A DNA stretch of 64,000 nt from NCBI GenBank assembly GCA_013397845.1, contig VZTG01005245.1:310053-374052 (forward strand). Reading direction: 5' to 3'. Under the pieces are notes generated by a model. It was not told the origin of the DNA and ran no database searches. It was given only the letters and a program-made list of their open reading frames with translations. The stretch comes from Melanocharis versteri (Eukaryota > Chordata > Aves > Passeriformes > Melanocharitidae). The position numbers and the translations under genes were made by a program. This document shows positions 14,401 to 28,218 of the stretch, in pieces (the first letter of the stretch is position 1; every line of letters begins with the position of its first letter).

Positions 14401-16104
14401 CTCTGAACTGACCCTGAGGTAAACATCTGAGGGTTTCACCTCACTTTCAGCATCGTGTTTAAAACAAATTATATGTTGTATTTAAGTTTTTTCTGGTAAA
14501 GCTAAATGATTGTACTTAGAGGTACTTTATGTACTAATAATTCATGATCTACCTAATACAAGAATGAGGAGGAAAGGACTGTCCCACATTACTCCTCTTC
14601 CTGAAGTCAGAAATACCACAGGAAGCTGATGATTGCCATCTCTCTTAAGGTCTACAAGAGTCTAACAAATAATGTATAGAGTAAAAACTGACATGATGAG
14701 GACAAAAGGGAAAAGAGTTTACAGAAATAGATTATTTCAAGGCAGCTTAGTTTAAAAAATTATTACTTTAAAATACCACATAAGTGAGCAGTTTTCCAGT
14801 CCTTCTCTGACACCCTGGTTGCTACAAGGAGTATTCATTTGGTAGCATTTGGAAGGTGTTGGGATGCTTAAACTACATTGGCTTTTTGGCTTTATCAGTG
14901 CTGCAAGTGTGCTAACACCATCATTTGTGTGGAGTGCCATAAAAATGACAACAGATGAACCAGAGTACAGATAAGAAAAAATACCTTCATAATCAGTGTT
15001 ACTAAAACACTGAAAGGTTTTAAAGGTTTTGTTAGATAAATTCTAGCAGTAGTAGGAATGCCACCATGTTCTCAAAGCTTAGTTTTCAAGCAGATCATGT
15101 AGCCAAAGTGTGAAGGGGAGAGGCACAGGAAGATGGTTCCAAAGGAGGTAGCTGGCAGAAGCAATCCTTCTTCACACCCTGTCCAAGACCTCAATCAGTA
15201 TTACTCCTCTGGAGCTATCTTTACTTCCAATCAAAATACAGAACAAAATTGTCACCGTAAAAAGTGAAAAGAAGCAAAGAATCTTTCACTTCAGAGGTGT
15301 TTTCTTTGAGAACAAATTTACTTGATTTAAACACCTTTCCTGTTTTCTTCATAAAACATACTGGGTTGAGAAAAACGGACCTATTTGGGACATAAAGCAA
15401 TAACAGACTTTTGATCACCACTTAAATTAAAATATGATATTTAACAAATAATGTCTCTTTCCTATGCAAAGGCAACATTTAGTTAATATCTTTTAGCACC
15501 ATTTAAGGTATTTTCTTTCTGAAACCTATAGAGCGCTTGTGCTGAATTCCAACCTGAGGGCTTCTAACCCAGCAATCACTCTTTATTTTACATACACTCT
15601 CCTCGATATTCTCATGGTACAATTCCCATACTGCCTGCAGTTATATTCTAGAAACCACACTGCAGATTTTTATGTCTGGGAGCTAAAAGGTTTTTGGATG
15701 GTGGCTCATTCTTGCATATGTATGTACACTTCGCACGTAGTGAAAGAGCCATTTGAGCTTCTGTGCCTTGTCATTTGTAGCGGTACTGGCTTCTGGGTAT
15801 AAAAGACTCTGAATTACAAAGGTTTGCAGTAAGATGTTACTTAGCAAGTACCTTCACTTCAGTACCCAGCACTAAATATAGGGAACACTAGCGGTAAAGT
15901 AAGTCCTTTCTCCGGAGAGATTGTTGCTAAAAAATGTGTTAAGATGTCATGGTTAAGCACTTCCTAGAAAGGTATTATTTTGCTGACTGCATAATTGTAG
16001 TTCTTTGTGGCTCAGTTTGTGGATGTTCAAATTTTCTATGCATTCACATACGTGGTATGACAGCCCCTGCCCTGCCTTTCCTGCAGAAATTTCAGTTTAA
16101 GTAC
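5406..16104. other. Unique non-coding DNA, no gene seen
   Basis: About 10.7 kb without a supported gene or recognisable interspersed repeat. The longest open frame (6106-6621, plus strand, 171 codons) is pyrimidine-biased, which lowers stop frequency. It encodes no domain I recognise, so I treat it as chance. The stretch contains a 17-bp tandem duplication (13178-13211) and a candidate conserved non-coding block (11640-11890). The rest is AT-rich sequence. Confidence 0.55.
13178..13211. repeat. 17-bp perfect tandem duplication
   Basis: Two adjacent identical copies of GCTTAAAATATCACTTT (13178-13194 and 13195-13211). It looks like a slippage duplication. Perfect identity suggests it is recent. 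Confidence 0.9.
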
Positions 16105-16735
16105 ACATGAACAGTGACCAGTGTGTCCTTGTGGCCAAGAAGTCCAATGGAATTCTGAGGTGCATTGGAAAAAACGCTGCCAGCAGGCCCAGGGAGGTGA
16201 TCCTGCCCCTCTGCTCAGCCCTGGTGAGGCCACATCTGGAGTGCTGTGTGCAGTCCTGGGTTCCTCAGGACAAGAGAGGAAAAGAGCTCCTGGAGAGGGT
16301 TCAGTGCAAGGCAGCAGAGACGATGAGGGGAGGAAAGTCTGAGGGAGCTGGGCCTGTTCAGCAAGAGGTGACTGAGAGGGGACCTCGCCAGTGTCAGCCA
16401 GTGTCTGCAGTGAGGTGCCAGAGGATGGGCCAGGCTCTGCTCAGTGGTGCCAAGGAACAGGACAGGAAGCAACAGGCAGAAACTGATGCCAAGGAAGTTC
16501 CACTTGAACACAAGGAAAAGCTTTACTCTATGTGTGGCTGAGCACTGGAACAGATTGTCCAGATTTATTTATTTTATTTGAGCGGGTGTGGAGTCCCCCT
16601 CACTGGAGATATTCCAGAACTGTCTGGACACAACCCTGTGCCATGTGCTTCAGGACAGTCCTACATGAGCAAGGAGGCTGGGCCAGATGAACACTGTGGT
16701 CCCTTTCACCCTAATCCATTCTGTGATTCTGTGAC
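16105..16735 (+). mobile_element. CR1-Y-like LINE 3' portion, sense
   Basis: A 5'-truncated CR1 copy on the plus strand covering the end of ORF2 and the 3' UTR. Nucleotide landmarks in order are 'GGCCAAGAAGTCCAATGG' (16133-16150), 'GAGGTGATCCTGCCCCTCTG', 'CTCCTGGAGAGGGTTCAG', 'GAGCTGGGCCTGTTCAGC', 'CACTGGAGATATTCCAGAA' and a terminal 'CTGTGATTCTGTGA'. In translation the first part gives CR1 reverse-transcriptase C-terminal residues: REVILPLCSALVRPHLE, then CVQSW, then ELLERVQ. Frame is then lost through a deletion after residue ~73 of the 16107-16541 open frame, so the remaining 70 codons do not read as CR1 protein. An AT-rich insertion interrupts the copy at 16561-16583. It is an inactive remnant; the subfamily name is by resemblance only. 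Confidence 0.93.
16561..16583. repeat. TTTATT-rich insertion inside the CR1 copy
   Basis: Where related CR1 copies read continuously through 'AGATTGCCCAGAGAGGCTGTGG', this copy has a run of TTTATT-like units ending in GAGCGGG. I read it as a small AT-rich replacement or insertion private to this copy. Confidence 0.55.
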
Positions 16736-17718
16736 AGTGAATCCTGCCAGCTACCTACCACAAGTGTGCTACCTGAATTATTTTTTTCTTGAGTTTTACT
16801 TAATTGCATACAATTATTAAAATGATGAAAATTAGTTGAAGGATTATACTTTTCCAATCCCTTTTTAGTCCTAAAATTGGGTGATACTGTAACGAGTGAT
16901 AGTTAGTCCTTCCTAATACTTAAAATTGGAGAAAAGTTTGACTTGAAGAAAAACTGTCAGTGTTCTGGTCAGGAATGGACTGAAGTCCTTCTCAAAGGAT
17001 CTGTACCTGTATCAGCAATTCATGTTCTTGTCTTTTTCATTTAGGTTTGTTAGTGTAGTTTTCTCTGGACATCAATCTAACCTGCACACGTAGTGTTCCT
17101 CCAGAACTGTTTGTCACTACAAAGGCACACCTAGATAAGAGTAAATTGGATGAACTGATACAGCATAATCACAATCCATCATAAATTAAACAGTCACAAC
17201 AACAAAAAAGGAAATAATGTGCTTACATTAAAATAAGCCTCACTTCTTTTTATTTACAAATAATCGACCACTCTTCTCTTAAACCTTAGTTACTCCACCC
17301 ATTATAGGAAATTCTTGGAGTTTTGTTACAGAAATATTTACGCAGTGGCAAATCGTTTATAGGCTCTAACTCCATTCCACTCAGCATAAACACAACAGGG
17401 GAGAAATCCTGGCTCTGTGGCACTCAAGGAAGAGGATGTGGGAATTTCAGCACCCTGAAGTCCAGAGTCATTTTGCTGACTTCATTGTAGCAATATTTCA
17501 CCCAGTAATATTTGCAAATGAAGGTGAGTTTTTGGGTGATGCTGGAAAATGAGGCAACTAAAATGTTTTATATCACTCTGGTAAAAATTCTTGGTGTTGA
17601 AAACAAGTGTTTACTTTAAAAATACATTATCAGATCCCAGTTATCAGGGGAGGTAAGTACAAAGTTACAGAGAGAGTAGAAAGTATTCTAGGAGGAACAA
17701 TAGCTAGAAATTATAGTA

Positions 17719-17762
17719 CCTAAATTATTAATACTTAAATTATTAATACCTAAATTATTACC
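17719..17762. repeat. 15-bp tandem repeat, nearly three copies
   Basis: The unit CCTAAATTATTAATA is repeated with one change per copy (17719-17733, 17734-17748, then a partial third copy). It is a minisatellite-like AT-rich repeat. Confidence 0.85.
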
Positions 17763-19789
17763 TTAGTTAGGTATCTTTGAATATACTGATGATTTAATAG
17801 TGTAAAACACAGTGGTGTTAATATTTTTTCCCAAAAAACATTTATAATCCATATATAGAAAGAGAGTAATACTGGAATGGTCACTGAGGAACTTTGCTTG
17901 TGTATTTCTGGGTCAGCTTGGTCACTTGTGTTTAATTCAGTTATCTCCTATAGACTGCCTGTCTTGGTTAAGTGAAGCTTGTGAGAGAAAGGGAACAGAA
18001 ATGTTCATAAATGTCTGAGTTATTTCCTCACTTTGTAAATATTTTGTGGCCAGATCATTCTGTTTTCAAAGTCTTTGATAATTTCAATCTGGAAAGTATT
18101 TTTCCAAGAGGCTGAGTTTTCATGATGTCCTACAAGACTAAATTACACTTTACTCTCGGATATGTTGCACTGGACAAGATTTATTTATCTTTTCTTTATA
18201 ACTATCAGTACCAAGTGGCTTTGACATATATGATTGCTTTTAACAACTGTGGGCAAGTATTTCTTCAATTTGAAGAGAGAATAAATATAACCAGATTCTT
18301 AATCTCAACCATAGGGCTGTTGTAATACTGTAGCATTGGTGCTGTTGTGTTGGAGTAGCAGAAAACCAGCCTGAGCAGAGCCTGTCTGGATTTCTGATAC
18401 AGGACTACAGATGTTAATTTATTAACTTGGAAGTCAGTTCTCAACCATTTCCAGATTTCTCCTGGAGGAACTAGCAGGTAATAATGTAATTTGTGACCTG
18501 TCTTATGAATTAGGTAGAAAAGGCTTGTGCAGCTCTATATCTTCCTGCCTCTTCATGCATTTCTTTCATGTTTAAGAAGCATTGCTTGTAGTCAGATGGG
18601 CACCAGAAATTAAGGCCAGCAGATAGTGAGTACCTCAACTTTCTCCACGACCCAGGCAAGCAGATCTCCTATTGCTTTCTGAAGGGGATCCACATTTTCT
18701 CTAGTCTTCCTGTGTCAGCAGGTCTTGTCTTCCTTTTATCACCACCATAGCAAAATAAGCTTTTTTTTTCCCCTTGACATCCCTGGCCAGATTTAATTTT
18801 AGACAGGCTTTAGCTTTCCTAACCTGATCCCTCACTACCTGGACAATTTTGAGTTTTAACAGAAAGCCAAAGTATTTTGAAATGCAAGTGGTTCATTTGT
18901 GAACATCCAATAGATATTGTATAGGCAAAACCTAATTCATAGTGGCCTTTAGGTTTTATACAGTTCTCCTGATTATTTCTTATGAAACTAACTTCAGAGA
19001 TGTGGAGATTTCATGCTGAGATGTAAAAAGAATAGCCACTGATTAAGGGTATACTGCAAACAATACTTTTGCCTTATTGGTGTTTTATTGCTCACCTGTG
19101 TTTATAGAGATTTTTCTGCTTTTCTTCTGAAGTAGTTTGCAAAAGGTCTTACTGTATTGCTCGTTGAGTTAATGGGCTTGCTTAATCATCGTGGTTTGGA
19201 GAACAACAAAGGAAACGGCATGTGTCCCAATTTATACTGCAAATGGAACAAATGTCTTCTGTAAGTATAAAAGGATCATTTCTTTTAGAGAATAAAGCCC
19301 TTTGAAACCAATTAATAGTTGACCTACATAGTAATGCACATATCTCCATGTTTTCTCTCTTTTTTTTTTTTAGGGAAGTTATTTTTCAGTAGCAGAAAAA
19401 GAGTAAATAAGTATATGTGATCATCCACTTCTACAACAAAGATTTTGAGGTTAAATATTCAAACATTTTTTGCACCATTTCTATAAAATTAAGTACATTT
19501 TATCTTTTTAACCTGCTACAACAGCAGCTGAAGAAAATAGGCTGCAACAAATCCTTCCCTGCCTAACAGCTTCCTTGGTGTCTTTGCGCAGTGTACAATG
19601 GCCAGTGAGAACTTGAAAACACACAGACTGATCCTTTCATTCTAAAGATCCAAATCCCCAAAACATTTGTCTAGCTGGAAGCATTTTCAGTCTGTGATTC
19701 TTCAGCACACAGGCAGGGGAGTTTTATGGAGGCTCATGGGGAGCAGCACTGCGCCTGCACAACATTTTGTTTGTTGCAACATCCTTATA

Positions 19790-19859
19790 TCATTACCATC
19801 CTTGCTTATAACTCCTGATGTGTGTCATTACTATTCTTGCTTACAACTCCTGATGTGAG
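19790..19859. repeat. 35-bp tandem duplication, two copies
   Basis: Copies at 19790-19824 and 19825-19859 share CTTGCTTA and AACTCCTGATGTG in register and differ at about four positions. The divergence means the duplication is older than the perfect 17-bp one at 13.2 kb. Confidence 0.88.
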
Positions 19860-22800
19860 AAAAGAAACTTGGAAATATGAATTATGGATTTAATAAAAAC
19901 ATAGTATGTATACTGGGACAGAAGCAGGGCGTTAAAGGGATAGCAACTGTGCTGGCTGGTTTTGTGGCTGCAGAATCAAGGAAACAAAAGCAAGAGGGGC
20001 CTAACATTTTATTGTACATGGATCATGAAAGAACAGTAAATGATGAGATTTTGGCCAACAGGTGTGCTCTGTATGGCTGCTTAAAAGAAAACTCTCTCGG
20101 CCTACCCCAAAATGTGAGTGTTTGTGTTGGTCTCACCTTGTAAACAACTGCAACTACTGAGCTGATCATAACACACTGTACTCATGCCAGTACACTCTAC
20201 TCATGTTAATCTCTTCCTGAATGTTTTTGGGTTTTTTAAATTGTAAATATAAATGTGTGCTAAAATGTCGAAACCAGGCTTTAGCATTCACATGACAAGG
20301 AAAGTAGGTTTATCAAGAAAAATAACTGTACTCTCAACACCGAGACTAAAAGCCTCAAGCATAATGGGGGAAATTAAAGACTGAACCAAATTTCACTCCT
20401 CAAAACACTACAGAGGAGAAAGGCTACAGAATAATAGTGGCACATTCCAGTGTTGGTCAGGAATAGAGACTGAAAACTGAAAGCAAAATTCTAAACATCA
20501 GAGTCATGAAGTTCTGTGGCATTTGTCCAATATGAAAAGGGGAGGACAGCAGTGTAACTACTTTCAAAACTGAGGTTATTGCATTTACAGATGAGATTAC
20601 ATACTTGCCAGAACTGGCAGGTAATTGAGCCCAGTGATTTAGTCCTATATACCAATGAGAAAAAAAAAGTGCTTCTGTTTTTCACCAACAGTCCTTTGAT
20701 CCAAAATTTATCTCTCTCTGCCTGTTGCACCCCGATTGGGTCTGACTGAATGCTTTTGGTACTAAATCCCATCACCATTTTCACAGTATCTTTGTATTGC
20801 TTTCAAGCACCTGTTAAGCGAGTGACTCAAAAATAAACCTGTTACACAGAGAAGAGATGCACAGATGAATGTAATTAAGAAGACACTTCCATTCAGAAGG
20901 AAAAGGAAATTTATGTGTTGGCACTATAGGCTGAAAAACCGAATCATTATTTTCAGCATTGTATGTGCAGATATGAAAAATGATATGGCCCTTGTACGAG
21001 ATAATCCCTACGTATTTAAATGGGACTGTACAAATCCACACTCTTTGTTCTGCCCACTTGTAGAGAGGTGACTACCCACAGAACAAACCAGTGCTTTCTT
21101 CTCAGCTTTCCTCTTGTCTTCCTGATAGCATTCTTTGTTCAGTCAATGGAGCCATATTTTACAATTAGACTGCAGTCTTCCCTCTATTTCAAAGAGATGC
21201 AGCACTGCCAGCTTTGTATTTGCATTACATCACCTTCAAACACAATTTTTGGATCACTGCACCCTGAGCTTATTTTCACTTTGAACCATTGTCTCCTCAT
21301 TTACCCTTCCTAATATTATCTGTAAATTATTCTTTTGACATTTTGTGTTATATGAAACCATTATTCACTGTCAATGATCTCTACCTGACTCAACTGCTTT
21401 GTCAGACATTTACTGCTCGCCCTCTGTATGACTGTCTTCTACACTGGATTATTATTAAAATTAAATAATAGTATTTTCCATTGATATATCAACTATAGGA
21501 TGCCTACACATGACTTCATCTGTATCAGCTGCAGAGGTAAAATGCAATAATTATTACACAGACTATAGCAATGCGTTTTAGTAGTTCAAGGCATCTGTTT
21601 TCAACCTGCAGACAGTGTGATGCTTTTGAGACCCTCACAAAATTAACTGAGAAAAACTAGCACATGTTCTAGGCTGATATTCCCTACACAGATGTATATG
21701 TCAACAGTGATGTTTTCTCAGAGGTCCATAAAAAGATCCAGCACCACTGGCTTAAGATGAAAAGTAAAAAGGAAAGGCTCATCAAGTAGTAACGGAAGGA
21801 AAGTGCTTACATAGCCAATGGAAATGAAATAAAATTTCAGTGAACACTAAACCTGCTCTGTGAGGAAGCACTAAGGGATCTCTGAAGACTGAACTGTTCT
21901 AAAAATTCCATTTCAATTTCTTCTAGAAGACCGTGCCACCAGTAGAAATATGCTTCATAATACCCTTCTTTGCCAGCTGGAATTCCTGTATGCCAAGACA
22001 AAGTCATTTTGGGTTATCTCCCTAAAATTTCTTCCAAAAGTAGGGATTAGCTGGAAGGTTTTTTAAAAGACAACAGACAGAAGTTTTTACACTCTTGTCC
22101 TGTGCAATAGCTGGTTTATAATTATAGTTTATGCCACATAAACTATTGAAAGAAGTGTGTAAATCATTAACTGCTGCAAGTTTAATACTGTAAGCTCCAA
22201 CCTGCTTCTAAACTAGGATGATAACCCATGTCACACACTCTCCACTCTTCCATTCTGAGGTGGTTAATGGGAAAGTAGGGAAGTGATAGGACAGACACAG
22301 AAATTCTTCATCCGAGACAGTCCAGGACTTTACCCACACAACTGGTGTTACTTGTTTTAGATTAACCACTCCAGAGGAAAGGAGCATGACTTGATGTTTA
22401 TTTGATTTTGGAAATATGACCTCCTTGGTACAGCTTCTCATTTCCTTTCTGTTTGCAAACCTAGGAAGAGATGAAAGTATGTCTTTCCAGCAGCAAGTGA
22501 CAGAAAACCTGTATAGTACATCTGCTCAAACTATTAGTGCTCTTGCAACTTGGCCTCCTTCAAAGTCGCTCAACGGAAAGAGCTGCTGCTGAATACATCA
22601 AATCTGGTGCATTTTAATAAAAACCACCAAGGCCTTCAAGTACAGCTGAGATATTTTGATGCATGTTTCCTTAAAAATGTGAGGGACTTTAAAATCTCAG
22701 AGGGAAAAATCAGCATCATGTGTTGTGGCCGTTGCTATGGTAACTATACTTTTTGCTTTTATTCAATAACAGTGTGAACCAGCTCTTAAGCCTGTGCAGC

Positions 22801-23021
22801 AACACAACCCACTGAAGACTAAATTACTAGGGTTCTACGTACTTATACACACTTCCTTTTTCCTTACATTTTGCGCAAGAATAAATGGATTTTAGCACAA
22901 AAGTAAAGATTCTGACCAGCTGAATTTTTTGCACTACTTGCTATGCCTCTCACTTTGTAGCTCAGAAAAATAAGAGGCAGGCAGTTATGGAAAAGTGGGG
23001 TGGTCTTCACCCATCCAAAAT

Positions 23022-23025
<4 letters not shown>

Positions 23026-23074
<49 letters not shown>
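23026..23074. repeat. 49-base T homopolymer at the gap edge
   Basis: An uninterrupted run of 49 T's that leads straight into the N gap. It is either a real long poly(T), i.e. the poly(A) of something on the minus strand, or sequencing/assembly extension of a shorter run. Confidence 0.9.
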
Positions 23075-23765
23075 NNNNNNNNNNNNNNNNNNNNNNNNNN
23101 NNNNNNNNNNNNNNNNNNNNNNNNNNNNNNNNNNNNNNNNNNNNNNNNNNNNNNNNNNNNNNNNNNNNNNNNNNNNNNNNNNNNNNNNNNNNNNNNNNNN
23201 NNNNNNNNNNNNNNNNNNNNNNNNNNNNNNNNNNNNNNNNNNNNNNNNNNNNNNNNNNNNNNNNNNNNNNNNNNNNNNNNNNNNNNNNNNNNNNNNNNNN
23301 NNNNNNNNNNNNNNNNNNNNNNNNNNNNNNNNNNNNNNNNNNNNNNNNNNNNNNNNNNNNNNNNNNNNNNNNNNNNNNNNNNNNNNNNNNNNNNNNNNNN
23401 NNNNNNNNNNNNNNNNNNNNNNNNNNNNNNNNNNNNNNNNNNNNNNNNNNNNNNNNNNNNNNNNNNNNNNNNNNNNNNNNNNNNNNNNNNNNNNNNNNNN
23501 NNNNNNNNNNNNNNNNNNNNNNNNNNNNNNNNNNNNNNNNNNNNNNNNNNNNNNNNNNNNNNNNNNNNNNNNNNNNNNNNNNNNNNNNNNNNNNNNNNNN
23601 NNNNNNNNNNNNNNNNNNNNNNNNNNNNNNNNNNNNNNNNNNNNNNNNNNNNNNNNNNNNNNNNNNNNNNNNNNNNNNNNNNNNNNNNNNNNNNNNNNNN
23701 NNNNNNNNNNNNNNNNNNNNNNNNNNNNNNNNNNNNNNNNNNNNNNNNNNNNNNNNNNNNNNNNN
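23075..23765. other. Assembly gap, 691 N
   Basis: Unsequenced bases. The left edge is poly(T) and the right edge is A-rich (AAAAAGAGAAAAAAG), so the missing sequence is bordered by homopolymer-rich DNA on both sides. Open frames that appear to cross it are artefacts of reading N codons. Confidence 1.
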
Positions 23766-23789
23766 AAAAAGAGAAAAAAGAAGCCCACT

Positions 23790-23815
23790 CAGAAGGGGTT
23801 TTCAGAAGGGGTTTT
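23790..23815. repeat. 13-bp perfect tandem duplication beside the gap
   Basis: Two identical copies of CAGAAGGGGTTTT (23790-23802, 23803-23815), starting 24 bases after the N gap. It may be a genuine slippage duplication or a residue of how the gap edge was assembled. Confidence 0.85.
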
Positions 23816-26800
23816 CATTTCCTGCCTGCAAACCATTCCTAGAGCTTTACCTTCTCTCACACTTCTGCAACATTTGATGTGCATCTGTTGAGCTGCTCCA
23901 GTCAAGCCAGGACCACAGCCAATTTTCCCATACAGACCATGATCACAACACAGAATCTCGGTTTACTGAACATTATTTATGAGCATACCATCAAGAACTC
24001 AGTTGATCAAAAGGGTTCTAATGTTCAAATCCTCCATATTTCAGAGCCTGGCTCCCTCAGATATCACTGTTCCAGTGTCTTGTAGGTTTCTAAATTCTTT
24101 TAAGGGTCTTGCTCGAAATGGCTTCTGAAAGAAAATATGCAGAAAGTGTGTACTGAAGGAAGAGCAGGCATTCAATGCAGAAGAGAGCACAGAATCCTCT
24201 TTGTTACCTGTAGATTTCCCAACTAGGAAATCACAGCCCTTCAAAGGCAATTTGAACATGCATGTATGTACAAGGTTTTGTCTTACAGTAATTGACATTA
24301 CTGCATTTTCCTCTCTTTAATCAATTGCATTGTGTTCTGCATTAAGAAAAATACATTTTTCCTTCGTGTCTTCTGATAATTCCTTGATTTAAGGCTTTCA
24401 TTGCTTCTGCTCCCTGTGATTTGAGTCAGACACAGTGTTGGGAGAAGCAGGGTCCTGTAGGTTTGTGCAGGAGGCACAGTCAAGAACGAAGGTGTAAAAT
24501 GTGAAGTTGTGTCCCAGTGGCTTGCCTACTTTGACGCAACAGTTTCTGAGATGATTTGTTAGAGGCAGAATGCTTTACATAAACGATTTCCCCTCCTCAG
24601 AGCACCATTACAGTTTCCCCTCTCTCTATTTTCCACATGCCTCTTTCACCATGGCAGAATCTGAACACGTTCCCATACTGCACGAGAGAATATGAGCAAC
24701 ATCTGTCGCAGGTGGTTTGCTCTTTATCTCATCTTCCCCCCAGAGAGAGAGCTCTGTGTGTAGTGGATAGGAATATAAATAATAGATTATTCCTCACTTA
24801 GTCAAACCAGGGGAAAAAAAAAAAAAGGAAAGGTTTTATAGAGACTGAATTTTTTTTGTTGTTTTTGCTAAGTGAATTTTTAAAAGGAAAGTCAGTGGCA
24901 TATGAAACTTTCTATTCAGCTTCAGCTGAACCTTTTTGGTTTTGAGGAACAGACAAAAGAAATGGGAATTGAAAGGTTAGATTCATAAAACTTTGTGGAG
25001 GAGACGCTGGCAAAGCAAAAACCTGTTCGTGCTAAGCAACTTAATGATTATAATAGCCCAGAACACGACACACTCAAGTCACTGCACATCTGGGTTCCAG
25101 ATGATGCTCATTCACTAATTCACTGTTTAAGGTAAAATGGAGTAATCCTAATAAGAGGTGAAAGGTCTCCTTGGACTTTATGGCATTTACTTAAGACAGG
25201 ATATCCCTTTTCTTGTGATTTTACAAGGAATGGCTTTAGTGCTTTCCCTCTAAAATACTGAGTAATGCATTAAAAATTTCAAGATGATGAGAATTAAAAT
25301 TATTCTGTGCATATTTTATGGTGTTCCAGAATTCATATTTAGAAGGAATTATTATGGTTTTAGGTAGATGCTATTTATGCCCTACCTTTTGGCTTATTCT
25401 TCAGAAGTTCTTGCATTATTGTCATTTGTTTTTGAAGCATTTGCTTACTAGTAAATAGTAACATATTCTTTTTTTCAAGTTGGATTGTTACGTTATAGTT
25501 ATTATTATATCCCAGGCTCAAAATCAAAGAATCTCCTCACAGGGTGAATTCTTCCTAGGAGGGATTTCAATGCCAGAGAGGATCAGGGTTGATATAATTA
25601 GCACACCTTGGTATTCCCATAAGCTTCATGGATTTACACCTCCAGCCAAGTGACCCTGCGAAGTGCAGGAAATTGCTTCTCACTATCAAAACCAAGTAGC
25701 TCTCTTGGCAGCGGAACTAATGAAACCTTATTTCTGATCAACCGCCCTGTACCTTTTCTTTATTCCTTCTTTGACTCCAACACCAACATCTCCAGCTCTG
25801 CCCTGTATCCCTTGGATATTTCCATGAGCAGCAGGCCAAAATCAACGTGAGAGGAAGGCTGAGGCTGGTTGGGAGCTCTTCGTGTGCTCATTGCTGTGGC
25901 CAAACAGAATATTTACCAGCTGAGCCCTTTCTGCTTTTTCCTTACTAATTTGAACCTACACCTTCTACTTGATTGCTGAGATTCACACAAATTTAATTCT
26001 CTTTTAAATAATGGTGTCTCTGTCAAATTTTTGTTGAAAGCAACCAGCGTGCTCAAAGCTTGTTGTGGTAAGGCAACCTAACAGATGGATAAATTCAATG
26101 GAGTTGTTTATTCTTGCATTGGAAAGTAGTCCATAAAGGGAAATTATTTCAACTAAACCACTTACAGGCTAATGCACATTTAAAAAATAAATGTCAGGTT
26201 GTCAGGTGCCTATTTGTGGCACTGGAGATTATAATTTTTGGGGTTTCATTTTTGAAGCATTATTGTCACTCGAGCGCTCAAAAAAACCTTTATTGAACTC
26301 AGCTTTCACTCTAGCTAGCTAAAAATGACAAGTATGAAAGGACACGGTCCTGATATAGTGAAAAAAGAAAAAAACAAAAAAACAAACACCACCACGATGT
26401 GCTTCCTAGTATTGATGTTCAGTTTTTGGTTCTTCTGGTCACATGCTCTCTGACCCTGAATCAGCCATGAGAAGATCTGAAGCAGGTTGACATTCTGTTA
26501 AAAAAAATTAGAAACGAGTGAAAAAGTAAAAAGAGGGAGAAAAACCAAAGAAAAGCAGAAGCTATATCAATATATCTATCCCTATCTTTCAAATCAAACA
26601 CAACTCAGATTCTGGCAACTAGATGAGTATAGCATTCCTCTTGAATTGGCAAGCAAACCTACATCATTGTAGATGTACTTCTCTTCTGAAAGAATTCCAT
26701 TCTCCCCTTTCCAATGTGAATTTAGTGGAACTGTGTCACTTCAGGCTGCTCCCTCAGTCATAAATCTCCCAGGTCACATCTGATATTTATTTACCAGGAC

Positions 26801-28218
26801 AAAAGTCTGTTACTGCTGTACTGCAATCGTTAGTAATGCATAGACTCTTGCTCCTCTGACTAGGATGTCTGGAAAGAGAAGGGGTGATGCAGGATGCATC
26901 CTGACTATGTCAATCAAAATATATTTTGATCTCCCTTCTCTCACTCTGTCTTTCCTTGGGGTTCACAACTGCATTGCTACAGGAAAATGGGAACTGATTT
27001 TATTATTTTTTCTAATTTTTTCCATATGATTACTGCATACTTTTCATGGTAGAGAGACTCTTTTAGAGTTAACATATTGTTACTCTAAAGCAATAATGTC
27101 ATGGAAACAATTTTGACAGAGTGGAATTTTTCTAAAATATTTTAAAAATTTTTAGCAACCTGTGTATTCCCCCCATAGAGACATTTTTATTACGCACTAA
27201 GTTCTAAGATGTAGGAACAAGGATTATATTCACTGTGGATAACAGGGAGGTTTCTGCTATTAATAAATCTTATTTTAAAATACAGAACTCCCTAAATCTT
27301 TGTGGGTCCAGCATTTAGATATGTCTCTGGCTGCTCTCGCATCAACACCTTTGAACTGCAGTGCTAACCCAAATATAAATGACAGTTCCACACTCACAAA
27401 TACAAGGAGTCTCAAGTGTACCTTTTTTCCCCCCTCTTTACATTCTGATTAAAGAAAAACATAATTTCCAGTGTTAACATCAAATATCCTCAAGCAATAT
27501 AAATCTTAATTACTGTATGCTAGAAGTAGTGCTAACAAACACATGAGGCACTTTACAAAGACCAAGTGTGTCCCCATGTACACGTAAAGAATTTCAGCAA
27601 TTCCTTTCCCGCGGTTAACAAGACCTAAATCTGTTTAATGGTGAGTAATCTCTAGGAAGCTATATAACGTGGATAATTATCCAGAACTCTTCTTTTAACA
27701 GTGTTTTTCCTGAAAACATTCACAGCAGATCTGACTTCTGGTGAACTAATGATCTATGAGTGACGCTTGTCATTTAAAATTATTCATAGAACAACTTAGG
27801 CTGAAGTTGTGAGTCTGGATTATCCCGGGTGCTGGGAAGTCAGGTGCAGAGAGGCTTCTAACCTGTTCAGCAGAAATCCATCACCAGCTCATTTAGGCAG
27901 GAGAAAGCTTTAAGGGAAAGACACTTGAAATGTTTCAATCAGAATTTGTGTTTCTGCAGGCAAAGAAGGCAGATAAAACAGCACTGGAAATGAGAGTTGT
28001 CCTTCCTCAGCTTCACAGCAAAAGTGGCTGAAACATCACTTGGCTCAACTAAACTTCGTCGAGCCCATCAACTAGAAATAAATGATTAAAAAAGAGTTTC
28101 AAATTCCCTTCTAATTGTTTTGCATTTCTTATGGTTGGGAGGGTAATATTTGCATCTTCCTGAATTTGCAGGCAGTATGACAAGAAAGTAACAGCAGAAG
28201 GCTAAACAGTCAAAACAG

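Larger units (their letters stand above)
16736..23025. other. Unique AT-rich non-coding DNA, no gene seen
   Basis: No supported gene in about 6.3 kb. The open frames are all short (under 100 codons) and unrecognised. It holds two local tandem duplications (17719-17762 and 19790-19859). I see no CR1 or LTR sequence. Confidence 0.55.

Noticed and set aside
22985..23891. Open frames of 267-298 codons across 23.0-23.9 kb on both strands
   Set aside because: They consist of N codons and homopolymer phenylalanine/lysine; the gap has no stops to read.
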